From contig VEQI01000138.1 of the NCBI GenBank assembly GCA_018883305.1, positions 1-8,001 on the forward strand: 8,001 bases of DNA, read 5' to 3'. The translations under genes were made by a program, and so were the position numbers. Of this stretch, positions 1 to 6,375 are shown one piece after another (position 1 is the stretch's first letter; every line of letters starts with the position of its first letter). The DNA is from Limnohabitans sp. (GTDB lineage: Bacteria > Pseudomonadota > Gammaproteobacteria > Burkholderiales > Burkholderiaceae_C). The notes beneath the pieces are model-generated. The model searched no databases. It saw nothing but the letters and a program-made list of their open reading frames with translations, and was not told the DNA's origin.

Positions 1-1169
1 CCCGCCAGGATGGCCACCGGTGTGGCCAGACCCAAGGCACATGGACAAGCAATCCCCATCACCGCCACGGCATGAATCAGGGCCGTCGGCACATCGGCAC
101 CCCACCATCCCCAGACCAGTCCGGTCAACACGGACAGCACCAGCACCACCGGCACAAACACAGCAGACACCTGATCCACCAGCCGTTGCAACGGCGCCTT
201 CGCGGCCTGTGCATCTTCCACCAGGCGAATGATGCGCGCGAGCACCGATTCCGCGCCCACGGCGGTCACCGTCATCACCACACGACCTTCACCATTCACA
301 CTGCCACCCGTGACCTTGTCGCCCACCGACTTGCTCACCGGCAACGACTCGCCCGTCAGCATGGACTCATCCACTTGCGTGTGGCCCTCCAGCACACGTC
401 CATCTGCCGGGAAGCGCTCACCCGGACGGACGGACAGGTGATCGTTGACCATCAATTCCGCCACCGGCACATCCTCTTCACCCATGACGCCTATCAAGTG
501 CGCGCGCTCGGGTCGCAAGGCTTGCAAGGCACGAATCGCTGCCGTGGTCTGCACCTTGGCTCGCGCTTCCAGCCACTTGCCCAGCAACACCAACGTGATC
601 ACCACCGCCGAACCTTCGAAATAAAGTGCCACATGCTCACCCGGTGCTGCACGCCACCACAACCAGGTGGACAGGGCCCAGCCAGCGGTGGTTCCCAGGG
701 CGACCAGGACATCCATGCCTGCGCTGCCACTTTGGATGGCATGCCAAGTCCCGCGATAGAACCGCGCACCCAGACCGAACTGCACCGGCGTGGCCAGCAG
801 GAATTGCCACACGGCGGGTAACATCCAGTGATGGCCGAACGCGTCGCCCAGCATGGGCAAGATCAACGGGGCCGATAGCAACAGTCCCAGACCCACTGGC
901 CAGAAGCCTTGCCACGGCGAACCCGCATCCGGCAGCGTGGCCGTTTCACGCGAAGCGTACCCGGCGGCACGCACAGCTCTACGCAACTGCACCTCGTCAC
1001 CCAAGCCATCGACCCAGCGTACCTGTGCGGTTTCCGTGGCCAGGTTGACGGTGGCATCTTCCACACCGGGGACACGGCGAAGTGCACGCTCCACGCGTGT
1101 GACACACGCGGCGCAGGTCATGCCTTCAATGCCCAATTGCGTCGTTGCTGCGTTTTCCATGACCATCAT
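1..1169 (-). CDS. copA: Copper-translocating P1B-type ATPase, N-terminal part (runs off left edge)
   Basis: Inner-membrane pump that uses ATP to export Cu(I) from the cytoplasm. My translation of the minus strand gives 389 residues with no stop before the window edge. In order I see a heavy-metal-associated domain (about residues 10-72) with the metal site GMTCAAC (C19, C22); hydrophobic segments around 90-107, 117-135, 152-172 and 180-200; the actuator-domain loop TGES at 272-275; two more hydrophobic stretches around 334-356 and 362-389; and the intramembrane metal site CPC at 375-377 within ACPCALGLATP. The phosphorylation motif DKTG and the nucleotide-binding domain would lie outside the window. 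There is a single N-terminal metal-binding domain. In-frame ATGs lie at 1169, 1166 and 1160; an in-frame TGA at 1175-1173 limits the start. An AGGA at 1181-1178 is 8 nt from the ATG at 1169, which favours 1169 or 1166. It is divergent from the CopZ-like gene, and that pairing supports copper over silver or another soft metal, although silver transport cannot be excluded. Confidence 0.93.
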   Translation of the reverse strand, partial: MMVMENAATTQLGIEGMTCAACVTRVERALRRVPGVEDATVNLATETAQVRWVDGLGDEVQLRRAVRAAGYASRETATLPDAGSPWQGFWPVGLGLLLSAPLILPMLGDAFGHHWMLPAVWQFLLATPVQFGLGARFYRGTWHAIQSGSAGMDVLVALGTTAGWALSTWLWWRAAPGEHVALYFEGSAVVITLVLLGKWLEARAKVQTTAAIRALQALRPERAHLIGVMGEEDVPVAELMVNDHLSVRPGERFPADGRVLEGHTQVDESMLTGESLPVSKSVGDKVTGGSVNGEGRVVMTVTAVGAESVLARIIRLVEDAQAAKAPLQRLVDQVSAVFVPVVLVLSVLTGLVWGWWGADVPTALIHAVAVMGIACPCALGLATPVAILA

Positions 1170-1197
1170 CCATCACATCCTGTGTCATCCGTGAATA

Positions 1198-1226
1198 ACG
1201 ATACCATTCCTTCTTGTGGGTGTCGT
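1198..1226 (-). promoter_or_regulatory. Possible sigma-70 promoter of the copper ATPase gene
   Basis: Read on the minus strand, ACGACA (1226-1221) and TATCGT (1203-1198) each match the -35 and -10 consensus at four of six positions and are separated by 17 bp. Transcription would begin near 1190, about 20 nt before the start codon. The 17-bp spacing is normal, unlike the stretched 19-20 bp spacing of CueR/MerR-controlled promoters. This is pattern matching only. Confidence 0.3.
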
Positions 1227-1232
1227 GTCGCT

Positions 1233-1247
1233 GTGGCACGATGCCAC
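1233..1247. promoter_or_regulatory. Perfect 15-bp dyad between divergent copper genes (possible operator)
   Basis: GTGGCA-CGA-TGCCAC is a perfect inverted repeat with 6-bp arms and a 3-bp centre, in the 127-bp gap between the ATPase and chaperone genes. The half GATGCCAC (1240-1247) recurs as a direct repeat at 1266-1273, closer to the chaperone start. A dyad plus an extra half-site fits a dimeric repressor or activator, but I do not recognise it as a CueR, CsoR or CopY site. It could equally be a short RNA hairpin in the chaperone leader. Confidence 0.3.
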
Positions 1248-1296
1248 TGCCGTGGTGTCTGGTGTGATGCCACGCGCGCTCTGAGGAGAATCTTCC

Positions 1297-1491
1297 ATGA
1301 AGCAGCAATTCAACGTTCAAGGCATGACCTGTGGTCATTGCGAAATGGCCGTCAAACGTGCGGTCCTGCAACTCGACCCCGCGGCCCAGGTCCAGATTGA
1401 CCGTACCCAGGGCAAGGTGGAGGTGGACAGCCAGCAACCGCGCGAAGCGCTGGCGCACGCCATTGCCGATGAAGGGTATCAAGTGTCATGA
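1297..1491 (+). CDS. copZ: Small heavy-metal-associated domain protein, CopZ-like copper chaperone
   Basis: A 64-residue cytosolic protein consisting of one heavy-metal-associated (HMA) domain. The metal site is GMTCGHC at residues 9-15, with C12 and C15 as the expected Cu(I) ligands. The ending DEGYQVS is typical of the last strand of the fold. Proteins of this size and motif bind Cu(I) and pass it to the N-terminal domain of a CopA ATPase, here encoded just upstream on the opposite strand. There is no signal peptide, so a periplasmic MerP-like role is unlikely. The start is well supported: GAGGAG at 1283-1288 lies 8 nt before the ATG. The stop TGA overlaps the ATG of the pirin gene (ATGA), so the two are probably co-transcribed and perhaps translationally coupled. 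Specificity for copper rather than another soft metal is inferred from the neighbour. Confidence 0.88.
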   Translation: MKQQFNVQGMTCGHCEMAVKRAVLQLDPAAQVQIDRTQGKVEVDSQQPREALAHAIADEGYQVS

Positions 1492-2360
1492 CCCAAGCCG
1501 TCACACAGGGACGTCGCCTGGAACGCCTGGTTCGTGGGCAAGAAACCTCGGACGGCGCAGGCGTCAAACTTCGGCGTGTGCTCACCCATGATCTGCAACA
1601 ACGTCTCGACCCCTTTCTCATGCTGGACGCCTTTGGGAGTGACCAGCCGGGTGACTACATCGCCGGCTTCCCAGACCATCCACATCGTGGCTTTGAAACC
1701 GTCACCTACATGATTGCCGGACGCATGCGCCATCGCGACAGCGGGGGTCATGAGGGCTTGCTGGAAAACGGCGGCGTGCAGTGGATGACGGCCGGCCGTG
1801 GCCTGGTGCATAGCGAAATGCCCGAGCAGGAAGAGGGCGTGATGGAAGGGTTTCAGCTATGGCTGAATCTGCCGAGCCAGCGCAAGCTGTGCGACCCGTG
1901 GTACCGCGACATTCCTTCCGGTGAAATTCCTGAAGTGAATTTGCCGGGCGGAATTCATGTGCGTGTCATTGCCGGTCATTGCGCAGGCGTGGCTGGTGCC
2001 ATCACGCGGGAACAAACCGAACCCTTGTATTTGGACGTGCACTTTGTGGGCGATGATGCCACCGCCGTTTTCTCACAAGCCCTGCCCAGCCATCACAACG
2101 CTTTTGTCTATGCCTATCGGGGCTCGTTGGACATCTGCGGTGCACAAGACACGCAAACTGTGCCTGTGGGTCACATGGGCCTGTTGCGAAACGAAGGTGA
2201 TGGCTTGATCCTGCGAGGCTCGTCAGGCACACGCGCCATCGTCATCGCCGGACAACCGCTGCGCGAACCTATCGCCCAGTACGGTCCCTTCGTGATGAAC
2301 ACGCGCGAGCAATTGATGCAGGCGGTGGAGGATTTCCGGGCAGGGAAGTTCGGCGCCTGA
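1488..2360 (+). CDS. Pirin family protein (bicupin)
   Basis: A 290-residue cytosolic protein of the pirin family, metal-binding bicupins that include human pirin and E. coli YhhW (a quercetin 2,3-dioxygenase). The N-terminal cupin carries the family hallmark FPDHPHRGFETVTY (61-74), then HRDSGGHEG (82-90) and GGVQWMTAGRGLVHSEMP (95-112). By correspondence with human pirin (H56, H58, H101, E103) the metal ligands should be H64, H66, H108 and E110; all are present, so the iron-type site looks intact. The C-terminal cupin follows from about 180 and ends with GQPLREPIAQYGPFVMNT (255-272) and a short helical tail, which is characteristic. Length is usual for the family. The ATG overlaps the stop of the CopZ-like gene, and a GAAGGG at 1471-1476 could serve as a ribosome site 11 nt upstream. 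Pirins vary in role (quercetinase, regulator, redox sensor), so substrate and function here are unknown. The copper-gene neighbour may hint at a metal or oxidative-stress role, which is inference only. Confidence 0.92.
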   Translation: MTQAVTQGRRLERLVRGQETSDGAGVKLRRVLTHDLQQRLDPFLMLDAFGSDQPGDYIAGFPDHPHRGFETVTYMIAGRMRHRDSGGHEGLLENGGVQWMTAGRGLVHSEMPEQEEGVMEGFQLWLNLPSQRKLCDPWYRDIPSGEIPEVNLPGGIHVRVIAGHCAGVAGAITREQTEPLYLDVHFVGDDATAVFSQALPSHHNAFVYAYRGSLDICGAQDTQTVPVGHMGLLRNEGDGLILRGSSGTRAIVIAGQPLREPIAQYGPFVMNTREQLMQAVEDFRAGKFGA

Positions 2361-2370
2361 CAAGAGCCCC

Positions 2371-2405
2371 ACTGTTGTCGCCAATCACCCGTTGGTGACA
2401 ACAGT
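2371..2405. terminator. Long hairpin between convergent pirin and gyrB genes, likely bidirectional terminator
   Basis: ACTGTTGTC (2371-2379) pairs perfectly with GACAACAGT (2397-2405), and CCAA (2381-2384) with TTGG (2392-2395). The intervening position 2380/2396 is G-U in the plus-strand RNA and C-A in the minus-strand RNA. The loop is 7 nt (2385-2391). The hairpin almost fills the 49-bp gap between the two stop codons, as expected for a shared terminator of convergent operons. Neither side has a U-tract, so it may instead work with Rho or as a 3'-end stabiliser. Confidence 0.6.
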
Positions 2406-2409
2406 TCAC

Positions 2410-4971
2410 TCACACATCAATATTCGCCGCCCTCAGCGCATTCGTTTCAATGAAGTCGCGGCGCGGCTCCACTTCGTCACCCATCAGCATGGTGAACACT
2501 CGATCGGCTTCGATGGCGTCATCGATTTGCACACGCAGTAAACGTCGCACATTCGGGTCCATGGTGGTTTCCCAGAGCTGCTCGGGGTTCATTTCACCCA
2601 GCCCTTTGTAGCGTTGACGTGCGGTGGATTGTTCCGCTTGTGCAATCAGCCAGCGCATGGCCTGGCGGAAATCGCTCACGCGTTCGTGCTTGGCCTTTTC
2701 TCCCTCACCACGTGAGACACGCGCACCTTCGGACAACAAGCCTTTGAAGGTTTGCGCGGCCTCCGCCAGGGCCGCGTAATCGGCGCCATGGACAAAGTCC
2801 TGGGTGATGACGCTGCTCTTGATATTGCCGTGGTGACGGCGGCTGATGCGCAACAAAGGTTTATCGCTGCGTGCGTCGAACTCGCCCGCCACTTCGCTGC
2901 TGCTGCCAATGTCGTTGAGATAGGCCTGCAAAGCGGTGGCGGAAACCTCTGCCTGTTCCACGGTGTCGAGTTTGAGTGCCACACCATCGGCGATGGCACG
3001 AAGGGCTTCGAGGTCCATGAAAGCGCTCAAACGATCAATGACCGATTCGGCCAGTTGGTGTTTGCGTGCCAATTCGGCCAGCGTATCACCTTCGAGTTTG
3101 CGCGATGACGGACCACCCGTCTCGATGCTGGCATCCTTGAGCGCCACACGGATGAGGAATTGATCCAGTGCAGAGGCGTCTTTAAGGTATTGCTCCTCAC
3201 GGCCCACCTTGACCTTGTAGAGCGGGGGCTGCGCAATGTAAATGTGGCCACGCTCCACCAGCTCCGACATTTGCCGATAGAAGAAGGTCAGCAACAGCGT
3301 GCGGATGTGCGCACCATCCACGTCCGCATCGGTCATGATGATGATGCGGTGGTAACGCAGTTTGTCGATGTTGAAATCATCGGTGCCCGACTTGCCCGAT
3401 TCATCCGAGGCACGGCCGATGCCGGTGCCCAAGGCGGTGATGAGCGTCAGAATCTCGTTGCTGGTGAGCAGTTTCTCGTAGCGCGCTTTCTCCACGTTCA
3501 GGATCTTGCCGCGCAAGGGCAGAATGGCCTGGAATTTTCGGTCACGTCCTTGCTTGGCAGAGCCGCCAGCGGAGTCACCCTCGACGATGTAGATTTCGCA
3601 CAGCGCCGGATCTTTCTCCTGGCAATCAGCCAGCTTGCCGGGCAGGCCCATGCCATCCAGCACACCCTTGCGGCGCGTCATTTCACGCGCTTTACGCGCC
3701 GCTTCACGGGCGCGTGCAGCTTCCACAATCTTGCCGCACAAAATCTTGGCGTCGTTGGGTCGTTCTTGCAGATAGTCTGTCAAGGCCTTGGCCACGATGT
3801 CTTCCACCGGTGCACGCACTTCGCTGGACACCAATTTGTCTTTGGTCTGGCTACTGAATTTGGGCTCAGGCACTTTGACGGACAGGACGCAACACAGACC
3901 TTCACGCATGTCGTCACCGCTGACCTCGACCTTGGCTTTTTTGGCCAGCTCGTTCTCTTCGATGTACTTGTTGATCACGCGCGTCATGGCCGCACGCAAG
4001 CCGGTCAGGTGGGTACCACCATCGCGCTGGGGAATGTTGTTGGTGAAACACAGCACGCTTTCGCTGTAACCATCGTTCCACTGCATGGCCACTTCCACAC
4101 CAATGCTGGTGCCAGGAATGCCACCGTACGATTCTGCAGGTCGTTCGCCATTGGCATGGAACACATTGGGGTGCAGCACTTTTTTGCCGCCGTTGATGAA
4201 CTCAACAAATCCCTTCACACCACCTGCACCAGAGAAATCGTCGGCCTTGCCAGTGCGTTCATCGGTGAGGCGGATGCGCACACCGTTGTTGAGAAAGCTC
4301 AGTTCACGCAAACGCTTGCTCAGAATTTCATAATGAAAATCCGAGTTTTGTTGGAAGATGTCTGTGTCGGGCAGGAAGTGAACTTCGGTTCCGCGTTTTT
4401 CCGTGTCTCCCACAATTTTCATGGGGGACACTTCCACACCTTCGTTGGATTCGATCAGGCGGTTTTGCACAAAACCGCGTGAGAACTCCAGCGCATGCAC
4501 CTTGCCTTCTCGACGTACGGTCAAACGCAGCCACTTGGACAAAGCGTTCACGCAAGACACGCCCACCCCGTGCAAACCTCCGGACACCTTATAGCTGTTC
4601 TGGTTGAATTTGCCGCCCGCATGCAACTCGGTCAGGGCAATTTCAGCTGCACTGCGTTTGGGCTCGTGCTTGTCATCCATCTTCACCCCGGTGGGAATGC
4701 CCCGGCCGTTGTCTTTCACACTGATGGAGTTGTCCGAGTGAATGATGACTTCAATGTCATCGCAATGACCAGCAAGCGCCTCATCAATGGAGTTGTCCAC
4801 CACCTCGAACACCAGGTGATGCAAGCCGGTGCCATCAGAGGCATCGCCGATATACATGCCAGGACGCTTGCGCACAGCTTCCAGACCCTCCAGGATCTGA
4901 ATGGAACCTTCGCCATAGGCGTCAGCGGCAGGGGTAGGCTCGTTAGCCTGGGGTTCGTTGGGTGAGCTCAT
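2410..4971 (-). CDS. gyrB: DNA gyrase subunit B
   Basis: ATPase subunit of the type II topoisomerase that, with GyrA, introduces negative supercoils and removes the positive ones ahead of the replication fork. The 853 residues show, in order: the GHKL ATPase domain with EVVDNSIDEA (E56 as general base, N60 for Mg); the transducer domain with the ATP-contacting QTK loop (375-377); the Toprim domain with EGDSAGG (catalytic E464) and DADVD (548-552), the metal-binding acidic residues; a long insertion at roughly 600-770 of the kind found in Gram-negative GyrB; and the conserved tail from QRYKGLGEMNPEQLW (Q786) to the stop. I chose the ATG at 4971 because GAGAAAG lies just upstream. An in-frame ATG at 5013 would add 14 residues (867 in all) but has no ribosome site and would take the hairpin at 4984-5004 into the coding region. 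It lies downstream of dnaN, which fits the classical dnaA-dnaN-gyrB order, and converges on the pirin gene. Confidence 0.98.
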   Translation of the reverse strand: MSSPNEPQANEPTPAADAYGEGSIQILEGLEAVRKRPGMYIGDASDGTGLHHLVFEVVDNSIDEALAGHCDDIEVIIHSDNSISVKDNGRGIPTGVKMDDKHEPKRSAAEIALTELHAGGKFNQNSYKVSGGLHGVGVSCVNALSKWLRLTVRREGKVHALEFSRGFVQNRLIESNEGVEVSPMKIVGDTEKRGTEVHFLPDTDIFQQNSDFHYEILSKRLRELSFLNNGVRIRLTDERTGKADDFSGAGGVKGFVEFINGGKKVLHPNVFHANGERPAESYGGIPGTSIGVEVAMQWNDGYSESVLCFTNNIPQRDGGTHLTGLRAAMTRVINKYIEENELAKKAKVEVSGDDMREGLCCVLSVKVPEPKFSSQTKDKLVSSEVRAPVEDIVAKALTDYLQERPNDAKILCGKIVEAARAREAARKAREMTRRKGVLDGMGLPGKLADCQEKDPALCEIYIVEGDSAGGSAKQGRDRKFQAILPLRGKILNVEKARYEKLLTSNEILTLITALGTGIGRASDESGKSGTDDFNIDKLRYHRIIIMTDADVDGAHIRTLLLTFFYRQMSELVERGHIYIAQPPLYKVKVGREEQYLKDASALDQFLIRVALKDASIETGGPSSRKLEGDTLAELARKHQLAESVIDRLSAFMDLEALRAIADGVALKLDTVEQAEVSATALQAYLNDIGSSSEVAGEFDARSDKPLLRISRRHHGNIKSSVITQDFVHGADYAALAEAAQTFKGLLSEGARVSRGEGEKAKHERVSDFRQAMRWLIAQAEQSTARQRYKGLGEMNPEQLWETTMDPNVRRLLRVQIDDAIEADRVFTMLMGDEVEPRRDFIETNALRAANIDV

Positions 4972-4983
4972 AAAACTTTCTCT

Positions 4984-5004
4984 AGACCAGGCATTGCCTG
5001 ATCT
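4984..5004 (-). promoter_or_regulatory. Hairpin in the gyrB leader
   Basis: On the minus strand, AGATCAGGC and GCCTGGTCT flank a 3-nt loop (AAT), giving a 9-bp stem with one G-U pair that ends 12 nt before the gyrB ATG. The likely ribosome site GAGAAAG lies immediately downstream of the stem. The structure could affect gyrB translation or processing of a dnaN-gyrB transcript. There is no adjoining U-tract, so it is not a standard terminator. Confidence 0.4.
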
Positions 5005-5031
5005 TTGTGACATATCGTGCGAATCAGACCG

Positions 5032-5042
5032 GTGCCTGGCAC
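5032..5042 (-). repeat. Small palindrome right after the dnaN stop
   Basis: GTGCC-A-GGCAC (minus strand) is a perfect inverted repeat with 5-bp arms and one central base. It begins directly after the dnaN TGA. Its CCAGGCA core can also pair with TGCCTGG (minus strand, 4993-4987) in the second arm of the leader hairpin near gyrB, so the two short hairpins and one long-range pairing exclude each other. Confidence 0.35.
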
Positions 5043-6149
5043 TCAGATGCGCATGGGCATCACCACGTACTTGAAGCTGGATTGATCGGGAATGGTGATC
5101 AAGACGGAACTGTTGGAGTCAGCCAAGTCCATGCGCACCATGTCTTGGTCCATGTTGGTGAGCACATCGATCAGGTAGGTGACGTTGAAGCCAATCTCGA
5201 TGGCGTCTCCGCCGTAGTCGATTTCCAGTTCATCCACGGCTTCTTCCTGCTCGGCATTGTTGGACGCCACGCGCAACAGGCCAGGTTCCAGGTTCAGACG
5301 AACGCCTTTGAATTTTTCACTGGTGAGAATGGCTGTGCGTTGCAAACAGGCCAGCAGGGGGACACGTCCCAGGGTAATGGTGTTTTTGTGGTTCTTGGGA
5401 ATCACGCGGTTGTAATCCGGGAACTTGCCTTCCACCAGCTTGGTGACAAACTCCATGCCGTCAAAGACAAACTTGGCCTGGTTGTTGGCAAACTGCATGT
5501 CGATGGCGCCTTCCTTGTCACTCAAGAGGCGCGACATTTCCAGCACGGTTTTACGCGGCAGGATCACTTCCTGACGCGGCACTTCTACATCCAGCGTGGC
5601 ACTGGCGTAAGCCAGTCGGTGACCATCAGTGGCCACCAGGCTCAGTTGTTTGCCTTCGGCCACGAACAAAATGCCATTGAGGTAGTAACGGATGTCGTGC
5701 ACGGCCATGGAGAACGAGACCTGCTGCAGCAAACCCTTCAGCGTTTTTTGCGGCACGCTGAACACGGGGCCGAAATTGGGCGACTCCTGAACCAGCGGAA
5801 AGTCTTCTGCAGGCAGTGTCTGCAACGTGAAGCGGCTTTTGCCCCCCTTGAGCACCAGTTTGTTCTGGCTGGATTCCAGACTGACGGTTTGATCTGCAGG
5901 CATAGAGCGCAGAATGTCAATCAGCTTGCGTGCACCCACCGTGGTGCTGAACTGTCCTGCATCACCACCCAGGTCTGCCTGTGTGCGAATCTGAATTTCC
6001 AGATCGCTGGTGGTCAGTTGAACCGTGGAGCCGGTTTTGCGCAGAAGCACATTGGCCAACACCGGCAAGGTATGACGACGTTCCACGATGCCAGACACCG
6101 ACTGCAACACGGACAACACACGGTCCTGGGTGGCTTTCAATACGATCAT
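5043..6149 (-). CDS. dnaN: DNA polymerase III sliding clamp (beta subunit)
   Basis: The beta clamp is a dimeric ring that encircles DNA and tethers DNA polymerase III to the template; it also recruits Hda, MutS, ligase and translesion polymerases. The 368 residues match the family length (366 in E. coli) and should form three similar clamp folds of about 120 residues each. Recognisable features are the N-terminal RRHTLPVLANVLL (about 24-36), the central DIRYYLNGILF and VATDGHRLA motifs, the FPDYNRVIP segment in the third quarter, and the C-terminal VMPMRI, which forms part of the peptide-binding groove. The ATG at 6149 has AGAGG (6159-6155) 5 nt upstream, and the protein starts MIVLKATQ as expected. 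It lies 228 bp downstream of dnaA and 71 bp upstream of gyrB, probably in one operon, although the dnaA-dnaN gap is long enough to hold its own promoter. Confidence 0.98.
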   Translation of the reverse strand: MIVLKATQDRVLSVLQSVSGIVERRHTLPVLANVLLRKTGSTVQLTTSDLEIQIRTQADLGGDAGQFSTTVGARKLIDILRSMPADQTVSLESSQNKLVLKGGKSRFTLQTLPAEDFPLVQESPNFGPVFSVPQKTLKGLLQQVSFSMAVHDIRYYLNGILFVAEGKQLSLVATDGHRLAYASATLDVEVPRQEVILPRKTVLEMSRLLSDKEGAIDMQFANNQAKFVFDGMEFVTKLVEGKFPDYNRVIPKNHKNTITLGRVPLLACLQRTAILTSEKFKGVRLNLEPGLLRVASNNAEQEEAVDELEIDYGGDAIEIGFNVTYLIDVLTNMDQDMVRMDLADSNSSVLITIPDQSSFKYVVMPMRI

Positions 6150-6177
6150 GACAACCTCTTGATTTATTTAATTGAAT

Positions 6178-6189
6178 TAGGGTTAGTAG
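6178..6189 (+). promoter_or_regulatory. Possible DnaA-trio element
   Basis: TAG-GGT-TAG-TAG in one phase; read 3' to 5', three of the four triplets are GAT, the DnaA-trio unit on which DnaA filaments are thought to assemble on single-stranded DNA. It lies between the A+T-rich stretch and the nearest DnaA box, the expected place. The run is short and interrupted by one non-matching triplet. Confidence 0.35.
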
Positions 6190-6207
6190 ATAAGGACGTC
6201 GACACAC

Positions 6208-6216
6208 TGTGGAAAA
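6208..6216 (-). promoter_or_regulatory. DnaA box (TTTTCCACA)
   Basis: TTTTCCACA on the minus strand fits the relaxed E. coli consensus TTWTNCACA and differs from TTATCCACA at one base. It is the box nearest the A+T-rich stretch and lies 59 bp upstream of the dnaN start, so it could also affect dnaN transcription. Confidence 0.6.
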
Positions 6217-6296
6217 CGACATTTTCCTCTTTTTTTTCAACGACTTGGACGTTCTCAAAGCATGTGGGCAGCCCTGCTTTTGTGATGTCTTGCCAT

Positions 6297-6305
6297 TGGG
6301 GACAA
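6297..6305 (-). promoter_or_regulatory. Weak DnaA-box-like site (TTGTCCCCA)
   Basis: TTGTCCCCA on the minus strand differs from TTATCCACA at two positions. It shares the TTGTCC start and orientation of the tandem sites at 6327-6343. Alone it would be unconvincing; its place in the cluster is the main support. Confidence 0.3.
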
Positions 6306-6326
6306 CTTGCGTGAAACGACGCCTGC

Positions 6327-6343
6327 TGTGGACAAGTGGACAA
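6327..6343 (-). promoter_or_regulatory. Tandem overlapping DnaA-box-like sites (TTGTCCAC repeated)
   Basis: On the minus strand, TTGTCCACTTGTCCACA is an exact 8-bp direct repeat followed by A. The second unit, TTGTCCACA (6335-6327), is one base from the strong box TTATCCACA; the first, TTGTCCACT (6343-6335), is two away. The units overlap by one base as 9-mers. Close head-to-tail low-affinity sites suit cooperative DnaA binding. Confidence 0.5.
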
Positions 6344-6366
6344 TTGTTGGAAAGTCATGCACAGGG

Positions 6367-6375
6367 TTATCCAGG
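6367..6375 (+). promoter_or_regulatory. Weak DnaA-box-like site (TTATCCAGG)
   Basis: TTATCCAGG keeps the first seven bases of the box TTATCCACA but loses the final CA. It lies just beyond the dnaA stop codon, in the opposite orientation to the other sites of the cluster. Confidence 0.25.

Noticed and set aside
72..821. 249-codon open frame on the plus strand at the left edge
   Set aside because: Very rich in H, R and Q and without a recognisable domain. The opposite strand encodes the CopA ATPase with intact motifs.
1203..1221. Possible CueR/MerR-type operator (ACC...GGT ends) between the copper genes
   Set aside because: Only the terminal ACC and GGT are symmetric; the inner arms do not match each other or the CueR consensus, so it cannot be separated from chance.
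1214..1242. Possible plus-strand promoter for copZ (TTGTGG, 17 bp, CACGAT)
   Set aside because: The -10 match is poor and the -35 only partial. The real copZ promoter must lie in this gap, but I cannot place it.
3160..4482. 440-codon open frame on the plus strand, antisense to gyrB
   Set aside because: It lies wholly inside gyrB, has no ribosome site, and its protein is rich in H, Q, F and V in the manner of a complement-strand frame. Skewed codon use in gyrB explains the absence of stops.
4972..5013. N-terminal extension of GyrB from the ATG at 5013
   Set aside because: It has no ribosome site, would pass through the leader hairpin, and adds residues (MSQRSGNAWSRESF) that I do not recognise as part of GyrB; the ATG at 4971 has a purine-rich site just upstream.
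6230..6237. T8 run as a terminator
   Set aside because: It is a T-run only on the plus strand, whereas dnaA and dnaN are transcribed from the minus strand, and no hairpin precedes it on the plus strand.
5007..6314. 435-codon open frame on the plus strand covering all of dnaN
   Set aside because: It is antisense to a clear dnaN gene, shows no family motifs, and its composition fits the reverse frame of dnaN codons.
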